In this document: one piece after another, positions 47,605-61,479 of the stretch
How the letters are laid out: every line of letters starts with the position of its first letter
Numbering within the stretch: the first letter of the stretch is position 1
From: Lycorma delicatula
Taxonomy: Eukaryota; Arthropoda; Insecta; Hemiptera; Fulgoridae
DNA: 64,000 bases
Direction of reading: 5' to 3'
NCBI RefSeq assembly: GCF_047948215.1
Contig: NC_134455.1
Location: 296,955,647 to 297,019,646, forward strand
The notes under the pieces: model-generated
What the model was told of the DNA's origin: nothing
Seen by the model: the letters and a program-made list of their open reading frames with translations, nothing else
Databases searched by the model: none
Program-made: the position numbers and the translations under genes

Positions 47605-47800
47605 ATAGAAACTTAGCCCGACCATTTTGAGATGTGGGATTAATTGAACCCCAACCACCAAAGTACACCAAAGTACACAGGATTTGAATACTAGTAAAAG
47701 CACTTTTACTAGGATTCGAACCTAAGAACCTTCGATTTCGAAATTCAGCTGTTAAACAACTGATTGTCGACGAACAGTTAACCACTGGTGGGCTGCTTTT
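47605..47800 (-). mobile_element. SINE-B copy
   Basis: The minus strand reads CCCACCAGTGGTTAACTG (A-box region), then AGGTTCGAATCCTAG (clear B box). The body follows with the TTTGGTG unit tandemly repeated (CCAAAGTACA occurs twice on plus) and GGTTCAATTAATCCC. It is truncated relative to the copy at 32140. Confidence 0.8.
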
Positions 47801-49321
47801 GTTAATGTGTATAAATTTTATTATTTTTACCGTAGTTTAAATTTATTCTGTTATTAATTTAATAAATAGTTTCAAGACAAAGGTACGAACTTGTTATATA
47901 TTTTATCTGAAAAAGGTAACGCATGTTAACCTTTTATCTCATTACATGAAAATCTTTTTATTAATAAAAATTTAAATAAATAATGTATTTAAAAATGCAT
48001 ACTAAAAAACAATCAAAAATACTTTAATTGCGGATGTTTTTATTAAATATCAACTCATCTTTCAAAAAATAAATTTTCTAATATTTTTTATAAAAAAAAG
48101 GAGAAAAAGAAAACAAAAGCTGTAGCTAAATATTAAACAGATGTATCCTTTAGTTTGAATTGCTTGAGTTTGAACATACTTTAATGAACCGAAACTGAAA
48201 TTAAATTTTATATTCTTCTTTAATTTTCATTATGGTTACTCCGCAATGAAAATCTAAGTTCTTCAATTCAGGGATTATTTATTTACAACATGTAGTTTCA
48301 GTCATATTATTTTTTGTTAATTCTTAACTGTACTTTTTCTCCAATTTGTAATTGCGTGATTTTTTTTTCATATAAAATAATTACGTATTGGTTTCATTAA
48401 GTTTATTTTAATGGTTTATTCAAAATTTTTTGTTAGTTCATGATATAGAAATTTACGGAGTGCTACTTTACTCGCGTGAGGATGAGTTATTGCGGGTTGC
48501 TACCAGATCAGACGATAATATTAAATTTAATAATATATATAATAATTGTCTATTAAGTCAACAGTTCATAATTTTAAAAAGTTTGACATAGGCAATGACA
48601 TTAAATTTAGTAAAAGAAGTTCTAGTTTATTTATTTATACAGTTTCTGTGGACTTATTTAATAGTGAGATTTGAACTTTGATTCCGGGGTCATAAGAAAA
48701 CCACAGTTAAAATTTCCTAATTATTGATCCAGTAGTATTCGCGGTTTTCGGGAACAAAAGACAAGAATGTCAGCTTTTTGTATAGTAGTGAGATGAAATT
48801 TGTAAGAATTTAATATGTTAACCAGAAGAGAATTTTTAATTTGTATGTTTTATGTGATGGCATGAAGTTTGGAAGCGAAGTTGATACTACTGTTGCAAAG
48901 CTTGTTCCTTTGAGTTGGTTTTAAATGACAAGTCAAGATGGCTGATCGACAAGACTGCTGTTTCGTTTCTTATTATGTTAGGTATTAACTTGAGGTCGAC
49001 AGTGTCAGCAAGCAGTCTTTGTAAAGGAGTTCTGGGAGAAGGAGTCTTACTATTACTCACTCATAGTTTCTATCTTGCCTTTAGACAATTCCGATTGAAT
49101 GTTTGTTCTAGGATTGGGATTAAATTTGAGTTTCCTAAGACCCTAATACTAGTACCAGATAGAAAATCGAAGTAACACAATGAAATTCCTTGACATTCTA
49201 ATATATATATATATTTGTATTTGAAAATGACATCAGTATTTAAATAAGTTTATTTACGCACTGTCGCGCGGAATCATTCGATTCTATTGTATTGATTTTT
49301 CGATTTAAAACGTTTCTTGTT
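47801..49321. other. AT-rich DNA, no gene recognised
   Basis: Only short ORFs. The 86-aa frame at 48915-49175 has normal composition (LLTHSFYLAFRQFRLNVCSR) but no motif and no clear start context. I could not support it as a gene. Confidence 0.5.
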
Positions 49322-49467
49322 ACCGGCTTCCGTGGCGCGAGTGGTAGCGTCTCGGCCTTTCATTTGGAGGTCCCGGGTTCGGATCCGGGTTAGGCATGGC
49401 ATTTTCACACGCTACTTGTCATTCATTTCTTTCTCTGAAGCAATATCTAACGGTGGTTATAAAAAAA
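49322..49467 (+). mobile_element. SINE-A copy (tRNA-derived), best preserved
   Basis: The tRNA-like head shows an A box in TGGCGCGAGTGGTAGC and a B box GGGTTCGGATCC. The anticodon-arm region is CTCGGCCTTTCATTTGGAGG. The body GGCATGGCATTTTCACACGC then GAAGCAATATCTAACGGTGG ends in A7 at 49461-49467. It matches the minus copy at 18974-19130 end to end. It is not a working tRNA gene because the acceptor ends do not pair and a SINE body follows. Confidence 0.9.
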
Positions 49468-52400
49468 CCAACGTTTCTTGTTATTTATTTGATGGTGTAA
49501 TAAATATTTTTACCTTTTATTTAACCTTGTTTTTTTTTAACGCAATTAATTAATATAATTATTTAGAAATGAACTTTCCAGGTCATAGAAATTATTATGT
49601 TGATTAACTTCATAGACCTTCATAAATCTTAATACTTTAATCCTCTCTTACTGACAGTTTTGATAATTACTTTTTAAATACGACTTTGATAATTCACTTT
49701 TTTATTCATTTTTTATTTCGTTCTTAAAAGGTTTTTTAAATTCTAGAACGATGGTCTAAAACGGTGAAAAATTATAAAAATTATCAAGTATTTGACAGAG
49801 TATTTAAATAGTCTAATGAAAATCGTAGTAATTTTTTTTAAATTGAGCTGTTTAAATAAACAAAAATTTTTATACGAGTATATATAACTTATCCTCACTT
49901 ATAGTTAGGCTTAAGATAATTTTTATTATTCAGATTTAATAGGTTTAGACTAAACAGTAAATGATAAAAAATATATGTAATTCTTATTTATGTAGTTGTA
50001 ATTAATTTTTCAACTTCTTTTTCGTAAGATTAGAAAGCTTCTTTCTCGTAAGATCGTGATAACGGAACTTCTAGGTAAAAAAAATAAAAAATAAAAAAAA
50101 CATAGTAATAATAGATACAAGACAATCAGTTGAAACAACTCTAAAGAAAAAAAAAAGAAAGTAATATACATGTTTTTAGACATGAAAACAGTTTAATGTT
50201 TTATTTTCTTTAAAAACCTATTAAATATATTATTTTTTAAATGAATTTTTAATGTTGGTATTTTTTGATAAGTTAGCAGTTTTTCATAAAGTCGTCCCAT
50301 CTTTCAAAAAATATTAGAATTCCTCGATTTTCACCACCCTTTAGTAGAAATAAAAAAAATATACGTAAATAAATCAGTGAAATCAATCGTTTTAAATATA
50401 TGAGCCAAATCTGATGGATTTAATTTAAAAATGTTTCCAGAAATAGTATTTATATAATACGTAAAGCACTGTATAATATATACTTATGCATACATATTGT
50501 ATTTTATCATGATTTTTTTGGTGTGTTTGATTTCAAGAGCTTTAAAACATGGGGAAATAAAAATTACAAAGTATTTTGTAATGAATTACAATAGACGGAA
50601 AGTTATTGTTGCAAATTAATTGATCTATAGAATAGCTTACAGAGCCTTTTTTCAAAATTAATATGTGCTATGCGGACAGCATAATAGTTATATGTTTTTT
50701 GTGTTGTAGGTGGTTTCTTGACATAAATGTTATTAAAAATTTTCAGTTAAATCTTTCTGAATACGTAATTATTATAGATTTACTTTTGATTTGTTTCTTA
50801 CATACCACAGGGTTGCAGTTACGTCAATAAAAACTTCATCTCTTGCTTTTTAAACCTTGTTTCAAATTCACTTATAACTATCATGATAAATTATCATAAT
50901 GATTGATGAACGTTAAATTGTTCTGTTACAAAAGGAATTGTTGAAGTACATTTCTGCTTTTCTACCCTTTTTATGGATTTATGTTTTGTTGAAAGTAGTT
51001 TCTGTACGTATAAAATTTAATATATCCATCCAGTTTTAATGAAGTTTATTCAGCAGATTTTGATATTTTCTTTAATTAATTTCAAATTAACAGTTGAAAT
51101 TTTTGTATTATCCTTACTTATTATTATCCGCAGATAATATTTTCAAAACTGGCAGCTATATTTTAATTTAAAAAGTTATATATATGTATCTTAATATCTG
51201 TGGAAAGAATTTGAATAATTAAATATTTAAACATTTATGATACAACATTTTTTTTAAAGAGAAATCTATAAATAGTCAATATAACTACTAGATAAATAAT
51301 TTTTTTTTCAGTTTTATAATATATTTCATATCTAAAACTGCTTCATTAAAAAACAGGTCGATTGTTTACAATTGTTTCTGTTTATCACCGTCCTGACGGG
51401 TTCGATTTTAGTTATTTAGCGAAAATATTATTAGAAATTTACAAATTTTTGTATGATTCACTTAACATGATTGAAGTATGTTTATCATTTAATTTTCACG
51501 ATATTAACTTGAAAAGCATGAAATATTATAAGAACCAAGAAATGAACTACAAGGGATTAATTAATTACAAATTTATTTAATTAAGAGACTTAAATATCAA
51601 GAAAAATAACTTTCGTTGCAAATATTCTTCACACATTCTTTTTTCATCTTCATCACGGACCTGCTTATATTTATTTTTCTTTTTTCCATTAATGGGTATT
51701 TTTTTTTTGTCCACATATTACTGTAAAATAGCGTATTTCGTTCGTTCATTATTCTGAACAGTGAATATTTTATTCGTCGTATACGTTAAACATAAATATA
51801 GTTGTATTTACTATCAAGAATAAAATGAAAAGGAGCACGTCCCAATTTGACATTTCTACCAACAATATTGTTTGAAATTTTAACAGCAAGCTATGGAAAT
51901 TATGAAGCATTACAGTACGTGTATAAATAAATTAAATGGAGAATTTATGGAACATATTACTCGCATTTTCATACTACTCTACTGGAAGATTTTGTTTTAC
52001 GATCATCATTCTACAGTTATTTTTTTATTTATTATTTATAATTTTTATTTTTGAAAGTTAATTTTTGTACTCTTAATGGTATTTTGCAATGATTTTTTTA
52101 GGCGCAAAGTTGTGAAATATTTAATTTGTTAACAGTAAAGTTAACAAATTCTGTAAGACGTAAATTAAAGCTTTCCATTATAGCGGTAATATCATATATT
52201 ATAAATAAATAAATATATAGTACATACATAATTCCTCCGTTTGCAGAATTATCATTACAGTTGACAATGTACTGAGCTGTTGGAAATCTAATTCACTGAG
52301 CTAGTGTTTTTGTCGTATTTGTTTGCATGTTACTTGCATAAAAATAGATTAATCTAGCTTTTCAACAATCACTAAATTATCAGCTAACTGCCCTATTAGG

Positions 52401-53689
52401 ACATTGCTGTTGAGATGATTCAGTTTCTTTTAATTTTTGTGAAGGGTAAACGTGCATTTATTTCTCACTATAAGTTCGTTTTCTCTACGGGTAATACTGG
52501 CAAATGTATTTTTGAAATTGTTTTGTATCTGGTTTCTAATGACATAATGAAAGCTGAATTTAATTATTTTGTGCCTTTCTGCTGCTTCTTTAATTAATTC
52601 TAGAGAATGTATTATGCATAAGTTTTAATCGGATTTAACAGATTATTATAAAAACTTGATCTAATTAGTTTAATTATTTAAGTAATTGTTTTCTACTAGT
52701 AGTTAACCCAATTACAGAAAACAATGTAAACTTATATAGGTAGTTTAGAAAATAAATTATAACTTTAGTATTACAGTATTTGACAAACACAAAAGAAAAT
52801 AATAAAAATAATAAAATAGTAATCATATTGCATGTTGCAGTCAAATAATTATTTTAGGCAAGTACCGTTTGCTTAAATTAAATTGATTAAATGCTATTTG
52901 TCCAGGCAAACAGCGTTGTAGTTTCTTCTTTTACTGAATGTGCTATTTGCCTAGGTACATCGTATTTGACTAACTCGATTGCAAGCAAATAGCTTCTTCT
53001 AATTGTTTTATAGATTACGTCGGTTATACTCGTTTGTAATCCTGCCATTTAACCGGAATAAGTAGTACATTTATTGATTTGAGGTTTTGTGTGTAATAAC
53101 GGTGATTTCAACAGTTAAAATACTAAATATTTATTTGTTTACTATTTGAATTTTTTTTGTCTTGTTTATGGATTTCTGATTATTACAGTCTAGTGCGTGA
53201 TTATTGACAAAATTCACTTCATATTGCATTACGAGGAACAACATTTTTTTACGCTAGTAATACGAGTATATCATTTTACCACTGCCATTATGTCTATTCG
53301 GTTATTAATTTTCAGTGACGGTATCCAAAAATAACTTTGGGCTTATTATTAAAAGGGAGCTGATTACTTAATTATTTTATAATTAATGATGTATGATAAT
53401 TTTTTACGAGTAATTTTTTTATGATTTTATTTGGCAAGTAATTGAAAATAATGGACGTGAAAGGAGGTTGCTTAGGGCTGTTTTGTAATAAAGATTCAGT
53501 CCCTGAGTGTGCACTTTAGCTTTCATTTAAATATTTATATCCTCTAGTACTTATAATAATAATAGTTTTATTTTCATTTCCATCTTTTACAAAGTAAATG
53601 TTTCTTACAAAATTGCATTTTAACTCGATAACAGTTCTTGCAAACTTAAAATCAACACACTTACATAGACACAAATAAAACAAAAATAA
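49468..53689. other. AT-rich DNA, no gene recognised
   Basis: More than 4 kb of AT-rich sequence. ORFs are at most 72 aa and lack motifs. At 52900-52990 the phrase TATTTG(T/C)C(C/T)AGG is repeated (direct repeat of about 12 bp), not further explained. Confidence 0.55.
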
Positions 53690-54355
53690 GACAAGATCTA
53701 CGGTATTAGATGAAAAATAGGAGAGGATTGAGATTAAGCTAGCTGCTTTTAGAGCAGATGAAGAAATTTCAGTACTTGGGGAGCTTTATAATTGATAACC
53801 TGATTTGCCCATTAGAAATTAAAACAAGAATATCAAGAAGTAAGCTGCTATTTAATAAGATGGAGAGACTGCCGTGTGGAAAGTTAAACTTAGCGTTAAG
53901 GAAGATATTAATGAACTGTTTTATTTGAGTGTGATTCTGAATGGAGCTGAGACGTGGAGGATGAGAAATACAGACAAAAAACGAATTGATGCTTTTTAGA
54001 TGCGGATGTGGCGCAGAATGATAAACGTCAGATGGCGAGACTAAATAACAAACGAATAAGGTATTAAGAAGTATCGGAGAGGAAGGAAAATACTAAATGC
54101 GATTGAATATAGGAAAAGGAAATGGCTAGGACAGTGTATGAGAAGAATGTGTTTATTATTGGATGCAATAGAAGGCTTGGTGAATGGATGGAAAGGAAGA
54201 GGAGGAAGAGATTTCAAATGACGAATGGAATTATGGAAAAGGGGAAACATGCGGAAACAAAGAGGTTAGCAAATGATAGAACAAGGTGGAGAGAGCAGCA
54301 GCCATGACACGACCTGCCCTAATGGCAGAATAATATGAATGAATGAATAGTTAAG
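53690..54355 (+). pseudogene. RTE-like LINE RT, C-terminal/3' fragment with GAAT tail
   Basis: The plus strand encodes MKKFQYLGSFIIDNLICPLE, IKTRISRSKLLFNKMERLPC, LNLALRKILMNC, ILNGAETWRMRNTDKKRIDAF, MRMWRRMINVRWRD and ITNE, then VLRSIGEEGKILNAIEYRKR, KWLGQCMRRMC and finally a degraded tail. This is the block after the RT catalytic core (compare YLGSMI..., LYGAETW..., W.RRML.I.W...VTNEEVL in intact relatives). In-frame stops interrupt it at several points. The 3' end is the short tandem GAATGAATGAATAG at 54340-54354, a typical short-repeat LINE tail. It is a different subfamily from the fragment at 4180-5030 (CPLEIKTRISRSK versus SDIKCRIAQAK). Confidence 0.85.
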
Positions 54356-57097
54356 TGATTACCTACTACTTAAGTAAGTATCCCCGTTTTTATTGGCATA
54401 CTCTGTATGACTGTTTCGTTGTATAAAAATTGATCGGCTGAGGTAATACGTAATATGCATTTATAAATGAATTTTCAATACCGTTTAAACAGAATGTTAT
54501 GAAGCTTGTTGAGACTTGGCATTTTTTATACTAACGCTTCCTACAATGCAATCAGATTTTTTCAACTAACAGCATGATGTCAATTTTCAGTTTTAAAAAT
54601 AAGCCTTTTTTAATCGTCATTATCTAATTATCCTATTTTGTTAATTTTTTTGTCAGAATTTCTATTATATAGCGCACTTCTAAACTATTTAATCTTTTTT
54701 GAGATATTGGTAGTAAATATGTTTTATACAGCCGATGTAGTCGCTGATAAATTTTGATGGTCCAATATCATGTTTTTAGTAATCTGTACTTGATATGTCG
54801 TGTGTCTTCTGTTGGTATGCAATTAATTTTCGTAATTTATTTTGTTTTGGAATGTTTGGTATGTTTTATGGAATATAAGGGAACAAGCCAGTAATCAATC
54901 ATGTATTTTCTTCTCGAAACTTTAGCAAGTCATTATATCGGTTTGATTATCGGATCATATAATCATGTTATTACAGTAATTAATCTATTGTGTACTTTTT
55001 TATAAATAGTTGTTGTAGTAATTATTAATAGCCGAAATATCTTTCTTATTTTGTATCTGGTGGTGGAAATTTCATTTTAGTTGTTAGCGTCGTGTATCAA
55101 AATGCACAGAAAACATAATTTTTTAAATTTATCATTATTTAATTAGCTAAAACGTACTATTATTAAATTTTATCGTGAATCATAGCCACATTTTTTTGGA
55201 AATAAACTATTTCACTTTGCAAAAATGTATAAATGATTTATTTTTTTTAACATTAGATTATTTACCTCGTTTTGTTTCTTTTAACCTCATAAAGTTGTAA
55301 TTTGTTCTTTTATCTTTTAAAATAATAATTTAACTAATTTTCTTTTTGTTCAAATTAACTAAAGAAAAGATTAGACTACATTTAATGAATAACATTTAAA
55401 TAATTGTACTGCCTACGTCTGCTGTGTGTAATTTTACTATCTTACCGTTAGAACAAAGAGGTCCAGTATAAATATTGTGACACAACGTGAATTTAAAGTG
55501 TCGTGTTTGTTTCTAATTAGTAAAACTGAAAAAATGTAGGTAATAAAGTTTAAATACCGTTCCGTTCTTCTGTGTTTTTCTTCGTTTATAAATTAAATTA
55601 TTTTTAAATTTTATTACAGAACCCTAAAATTACACTAAATATCTTGCCGGCCTTATTGAGTACCTTAAAAATGGAGTAATTTTTAAAATCAAACAAAAAA
55701 TGATAAAATCAAACATTTTTTTATTTGAGTAAGAAAAAACCTAAAAATTAATAATGTTTTATGCTGACGATATTTCTAATGGAAACATCGTTCAGTTTAC
55801 CTACTAATTCAAAATTAATTTTCACTACGTTTTTCTAATAATCTTACAATTTTGCGAAAGTTTTTTTTTCTAGTTGAACCCGAAAATTTGTAGTCAATGT
55901 GCAGTAAAACAATTTAATATTTACGATTAATTACTACTAGTAACATACTATTTTACAGTTACTGACTGTTAAAACACTAATTATCTCACAATTATTTTTT
56001 ATAAAAATATACTAGAGGTTTTGTAAACGTGAAAAGTCGTTTTCAAAAGAACCTTTTTTTACTGCGCACATCAATCTAATCTTAAATCTTACTATTATTT
56101 AAAAGAAAACCACGTACTGATTGAACATGTTTTGGAAATAGTGTAATCCCCTGATATCTTCATCACAGTCCTGGAAATATACAACTACAAATAAAAAAAA
56201 GTAGGAGTTGATTTTTAAATCAGTGTTTCTTAATTTTACCAGGTTATAATAATAGGTTAATAACCAGGTTATAATCTTTACATAAATAAAAAGTTTTGTA
56301 ATGCAAAATTTATAATTCAGCGATATACCCGTACTTTTATATAATTTTTGTCATTAATACGAAAATTTATTATTAAAAAAAAAAATCTATTCGGAGATTA
56401 ATAATAAATTTTTTTACCGTTGAGGAGACAATCTAGAAATAAGCTATTTAAAAATTATTTATTTGTGCTTTGAGTTTAATAATTTAAATTCGATCTACTC
56501 TGTGAATCTCTTTAATTTTCCGAAATAAAACTTTAAAATAAATTACGACTTATGTCTAGTCGACTTCACTAACCCTTAATTTTGTACATAATTCAAAATT
56601 TAAACATTTAAAGAAGAATTTTAAATGTATTCATTTCTATTTTTAATTTTCTATTTTTTTTATTCAGTTTTCAAATCCATTTAAAAACAGTTATTTTTGA
56701 ATTTATAATTATATTCTCATTTAGACTTAAAATTCGGGTAGGACTACTAAAACGATGCTATTTAATATCAAGAAAAGCTAAAAGTAGAAACCTTAGGTGT
56801 TAATGATATGGAAAAGAACTCTGAGAAACAACGTAAAGAAAGGTTCTGAGCGTGGAAGAAGGGTTTTCGGAAATGCATCAGTATGCATTGTAAATTGCGT
56901 TTAGTCTACGTACGTATATTTTTGTAAAATACGTAATATCTAAAATTTCACCGTGGGATGTGAAATCCGCTCGAAAGTTTTGCTAGCCCTAACGATAACA
57001 AAGCGTCTTCGGATATTTGTTCGTATGAACTTTTTTCCTTATTTCAAGCACTAGAATCAATTTCCAGGTTATTTCTCTTTCTTTTGAATCGCCTGCG
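54356..57097. other. AT-rich DNA, no gene recognised
   Basis: No motif-bearing ORF and no named repeat. An AT repeat begins at 57098. Confidence 0.55.
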
Positions 57098-57129
<32 letters not shown>

Positions 57130-57133
57130 CATA

Positions 57134-57231
57134 GCTATGACACCCGGTAATGTAACGATTCCAACGCGGGGTCATATATCTAAATCGGTTCTGCCGTTGA
57201 GCTGCTTCTGTGGAACATACATACATACATG
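57134..57231 (+). repeat. Interspersed repeat family C, copy 2
   Basis: Same core as 28173-28260 (CCGGTAATGTAACGATTCCA, CGCGGGGTCAT, AAATCGGTTCTGCCGTTGAG) and ends in an ACAT tetranucleotide run (57214-57230), a LINE/SINE-like tail. It follows an AT repeat at 57098-57127. The 60-aa minus ORF over it is a shadow. Confidence 0.82.
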
Positions 57232-60200
57232 TAATAATTCCTTAAATATCATATTACGTTAGTTAAGACGTTATCCTCGTATAAGATATTGGGGGTTTCT
57301 TATTTCTTTAATTCCTTTTCCCTTTAATTCCTTTTTTTTGGTATTTCACCAAGTAACGTTTTTATTAATTATAATTCTTATTCAAAAATGTGTGGTGTGA
57401 ATGAAGGAACTTTTAGTCCGGCGTATTTAAAAAAAAAAAATTATTAAATAATTTAGAATCAGTCAATACAAATTAAAAGGAATGAATTAATAGATAAATT
57501 CTATTTAATGTGATAGTATAATAATTATTGCTATAATTAAAAAAGGGATATTTAAAAGGGGAAGTTTGCTTATGAATTCTTGGATTAAATTTTACATATT
57601 ATAAAACCTATCATGAAAAAGTACGAATTCTATGTATTTATTTTTTTAATAACATTGTTTTCCCTATAATTCAGTGCTTGAACATAAATTACAACTTGTG
57701 ATTATTTCACAGATTTAGTTAACATAACGTGTTGGAAAAATTTAATCCGTGACAAATCTTTATTTGCCAAAATGGCTTTTGATTCTACTCATAACTAAAC
57801 GCAAATCGAAACTAATGACGTGATCTTAATTCAGATGGAGATAATTCACAGTACATTATGAATACCATTTGCATTTTGATGGCTAAAATGATGATATAAA
57901 TGTTTAAATAATATTTAATAATGTTTTACCGCAATAGTTTTGGAACATTCTCTTGCAAACCGGAGATTATGAGGCTATATCACCGCTGTTACATCTCTGC
58001 CTGAGAGAAGATATGTGACAGCTCAATTGATGGTTTTGGTGCTGTCATTCATTCGTTCTTTCAGATTGTTTTTAAATTGATACTGATATATGTGTAGTAC
58101 ATATAACATTCAGATATGTAGAGTATTATAACGTAACATTTACGTCGTATTGGTTATCTGCCAGATCCAGTTGGTCACGCTTTCCGTTATTATTATTATT
58201 ATTGTTCGTTTTCTCTTCGCTTGCTGCTTTTGCTGTGAATGTTATTTTACTTTTCAAATAATATTTTTACAGTGAGGTTAGTTAGTGAAATGGTTTTCTG
58301 ATATTTTTTTATAAACATAAAAAATGATATTTGTGTTAGAGTAGAACATCTTGTTACCAAAATGAATATTAAATTCTTTTGAGCAAGTTTCTTTTTTTAT
58401 TTTTGTACTTTATATTTTAATGGTGAGTACACCACACATCACAAGATTTAGTAATTATCTTTCTTTATAAGAAATTAATAGTTCGAGGCCTGGGTGGATC
58501 TCTTAAATTTTATCGCTATCATCTCCTCCCTACTATCTCCGAGGTAACATTTGTTTCTGAATTATAATTAACAGTAGATTTATGTCCTCGATGTAGGACT
58601 CTAGCAAGCTATTCGTACTCGTAAATTCGTTTAACGAATATGGGACGTGGCAGCCTACAGGTACTCATAGAACAAACCCGACCAAAGTAGCAGTAACGTA
58701 CGGTTCAATCTGCTAACGATATACCCCAACAGTTGTAGGCAGACCGCCTATATTAAATTCTTGGTAGCGACACTAAAAAATAAATATTGTATAACATTAT
58801 AAATAAAATATTGTAGAACCATAGTTAAGAAAAAAAATTCACTGGTTGACACGCTAGGGAATAAGTGTGGTAAAGTCATTATTGTTTTGTCTTTTGTAAA
58901 AGGTGAAGAAATTATGAAAATCAGCGTATCAGGCTGACTGAATACTAAACAGTATTCGGCATACAAGTAACACTTATGTGTGTATTTGAAGGCAACTGGC
59001 TGTAACCTTTAGAATTGTCTCTTATATCTCAGGTCTTTACTTTTGTCATAATCAGAAGAAAGAGCTATACTGAAAATGTAACGTCACAGATTAATATACT
59101 TTTTTCTTTTTTTGTAAAAGAGTGCTATAGCAAAAATAATTTTGTCTTAATTTATTAAATTTCTTTTTTTTAATGTTTAATTAATTCTATCTAATAGCCA
59201 GTTATATTTTATTACCTTGTTTGTTTTTTTCAGTGGTTCCATAACAGTTACTGCCCTACGTTCGATTTCTAGATTAATAAAAACTTATTTAAAAAAAAAT
59301 AATATTAATTCTATTCACATTTCTGAACAAATTTTTTGTGAGTTTTTTATGGCTTAAAAATTGGTTTACCGCTTTATTCGCTATACTCGTAGTTTTTGTG
59401 AAATGGCTATACTAGAGTTACAATCGAGATGGCTAATTTAATGGTAGTATGATGACATGTAAAACTTGTCTCGGCGGTTTAGTCTTAGTTAATCGAATCA
59501 CTGTTACCGAAATATCTCATTATACGTAGGTATTCGTGGGATAAAATTATCTTTAAATCATCAATTGTGTTTGTGCCTTTCAATCGATACCATTAAACCT
59601 ATGTCTGCAGCATTAACTGTTATAAGTATAGTAACGAAAATACTGTTCAACTTTAATATTACGTAGATTTTGTAAACATTTAACAAAATAATTGTTATCG
59701 TAAGTGTAGCTTTATATTTACCTTAAAGTGTTCTACATATTATGTAACAGAGTGGCATATCATTAGATAATTTTTTTAAATATATTACTAAACCCGAAAG
59801 TATCTTCTCTCATTAATCAATCGATATAAAAAAAGCAAAAGTAACTTTTTATCTTTAAGTTTATTTTTATTTATTAGATTCCATTTTTAGACCATATTAC
59901 GAGGCTGTAAATTTACGTATTACTATATCTTGATTCCTGGATGATAAATTTTGATTATAACTTTTTTATTTCGAAATTTTATTGGATAAAAATGAAAAAA
60001 ATAACACGTTTTTTATCTTAGTTATTTTTATTTACCTGACTACGTCTATAGGATGGTAATGATGTGTTATTCGTTTGTTTTTTTTTCTCTTTAAACCCAG
60101 AATGGTGTTATCGATTTTCATGAAATTAGTACCAAACTAACTGTTTCAATTGCACGAGTGATACTGGTTTTATGACGATTTAAAAAATCAAAATAAAATT

Positions 60201-60609
60201 GTGGACGTACACAGAATACTTTGCAAGCTTAAAAACTAAAATTATTTTATTCTCATCCGAGGGTAGTATTATATTTACATTCTAAAATGTTTTAACAGAG
60301 CTAATTATATTTTTGAAAATAATTATACAAAATCTGTAAATATGAAAGTTATTTGAAGGATAATTTAAAATAAATTTAAATAAAATCGAATTAAATAATC
60401 GGTATTTCATTGAAAAATCAAACCGAAAACAAAAACAAAGAAATTTATTTAAGATTAAATGAAAATTTTAATGAATTTTTATTTTATAATGAAAATTTTA
60501 ATGAATTTTTATTTAATTATTTTTTGAGATTTAATTTTCCTAATCGTAAATCTTTTCGTGCTCAAACCATACAAGCTTAATTTTCCTGGATGCATCATAG
60601 AAGAGCATT
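57232..60609. other. AT-rich DNA, no gene recognised
   Basis: ATT repeat at about 58189-58203. The 58480-58750 patch is less AT-rich (GGACGTGGCAGCCTACAGG) and might be old repeat sequence. A direct repeat of about 31 bp (GAAAATTTTAATGAATTTTT) occurs at 60460-60480 and 60490-60510. Confidence 0.5.
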
Positions 60610-60757
60610 TTTTACTTCCTTGTACGAAGTAAAGGAAGTATTGTAATCTCGAAAAATTTCGGTTCTCAGATTTCAACGGAAATATTCATTTTGACCATAC
60701 CTGAATCCATAAGTTAAAAATCCCCCAAAATCTGGATTTTTGAATTGACAAGTAAAT
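60610..60757 (+). repeat. Interspersed repeat family D, internally deleted copy
   Basis: The first 110 bp match 45921-46020 (ACTTCCTTGTACGAAGTAAAG, TTTCGGTTCTCAGATTTCAACG, GACCATACCTGAATCCAT). It then jumps to the far end (CCCCAAAATCTGGATTTTTG), skipping about 180 bp. Confidence 0.75.
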
Positions 60758-60889
60758 TTACAAATCCTTAGTACCATGTTGCGGAAGATTTAAAAAATCA
60801 GAACGTAATAAAAGTGAGAATAACAATGACTGTAGGAGCAGTTAACAGAAGGTAACAGTTCTTATATATAGTAGATGATGTTAACACAT

Positions 60890-61300
60890 GAAGTATCGTC
60901 TTCTGAATTACGTTTGGAGTGTAGTTTTATAGAAGGGTTTAAAACATTTACATTAAGAGATTTGACCGAAGGGGATTTGAAATGTGAACATAAAGAAGAT
61001 TGGAAAAGTTCCTGACAGACAAAATAATGAGAAGGAATAGAAGCTTAGAACAATTCAGAATAAGAAAACTAACTGGCTCAGACGTATAACGAGAAAAGAA
61101 TTAATTAGAATACTGTTAGAAAGATCTGTTGAAAGTTAAAAAAAGAGACGCCAAATAAGAGTAAAAATTATAAACAATTCAGAAGAATATGGGAGTTATC
61201 CGGATATTAAATATTATTATATTATATATATAATAGGAATTAGAGCGATAGTTGATACAGATAGAAAAAGATAAAGAAGTTTTTAAAACGGAATTGCGGT
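60890..61300 (+). pseudogene. RTE-like LINE RT C-terminal fragment
   Basis: Plus-strand translation shows NYVWSVVL with a stop (compare YVWCVALYGSETW at 4600 on the minus strand), then KKTNWLRRITRKELIRILLE, RSVES, RRQIRVKIINNSEEYGSYPD. This is the zinc-finger/basic tail region of the same LINE type. It lies upstream of a fragment that encodes the earlier RT core (61480-62400) on the same strand, so these are two separate copies or a rearranged one. Stops and frameshifts are abundant. Confidence 0.72.
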
Positions 61301-61479
61301 ACTATCATCTTGGTTGCACAGAGGAGATTAAAAGTATAGGAAGAATATGTGATTAGAAACTTTTAAGGACAGAAGACCAAAATTAAATATTTGTTTTTTT
61401 ATACCGACGTATGCGATTAAAAAAAGAAAAAAAAAGGAAGAGACATAAGCGATTAAAAACTTGCAGGATGAACAATTTT

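Noticed and set aside
49322..49395. Candidate tRNA gene
   Set aside because: Pol III A and B boxes are present, but the acceptor stem does not close and a repeated SINE body with an A-tail follows, shared with other copies.
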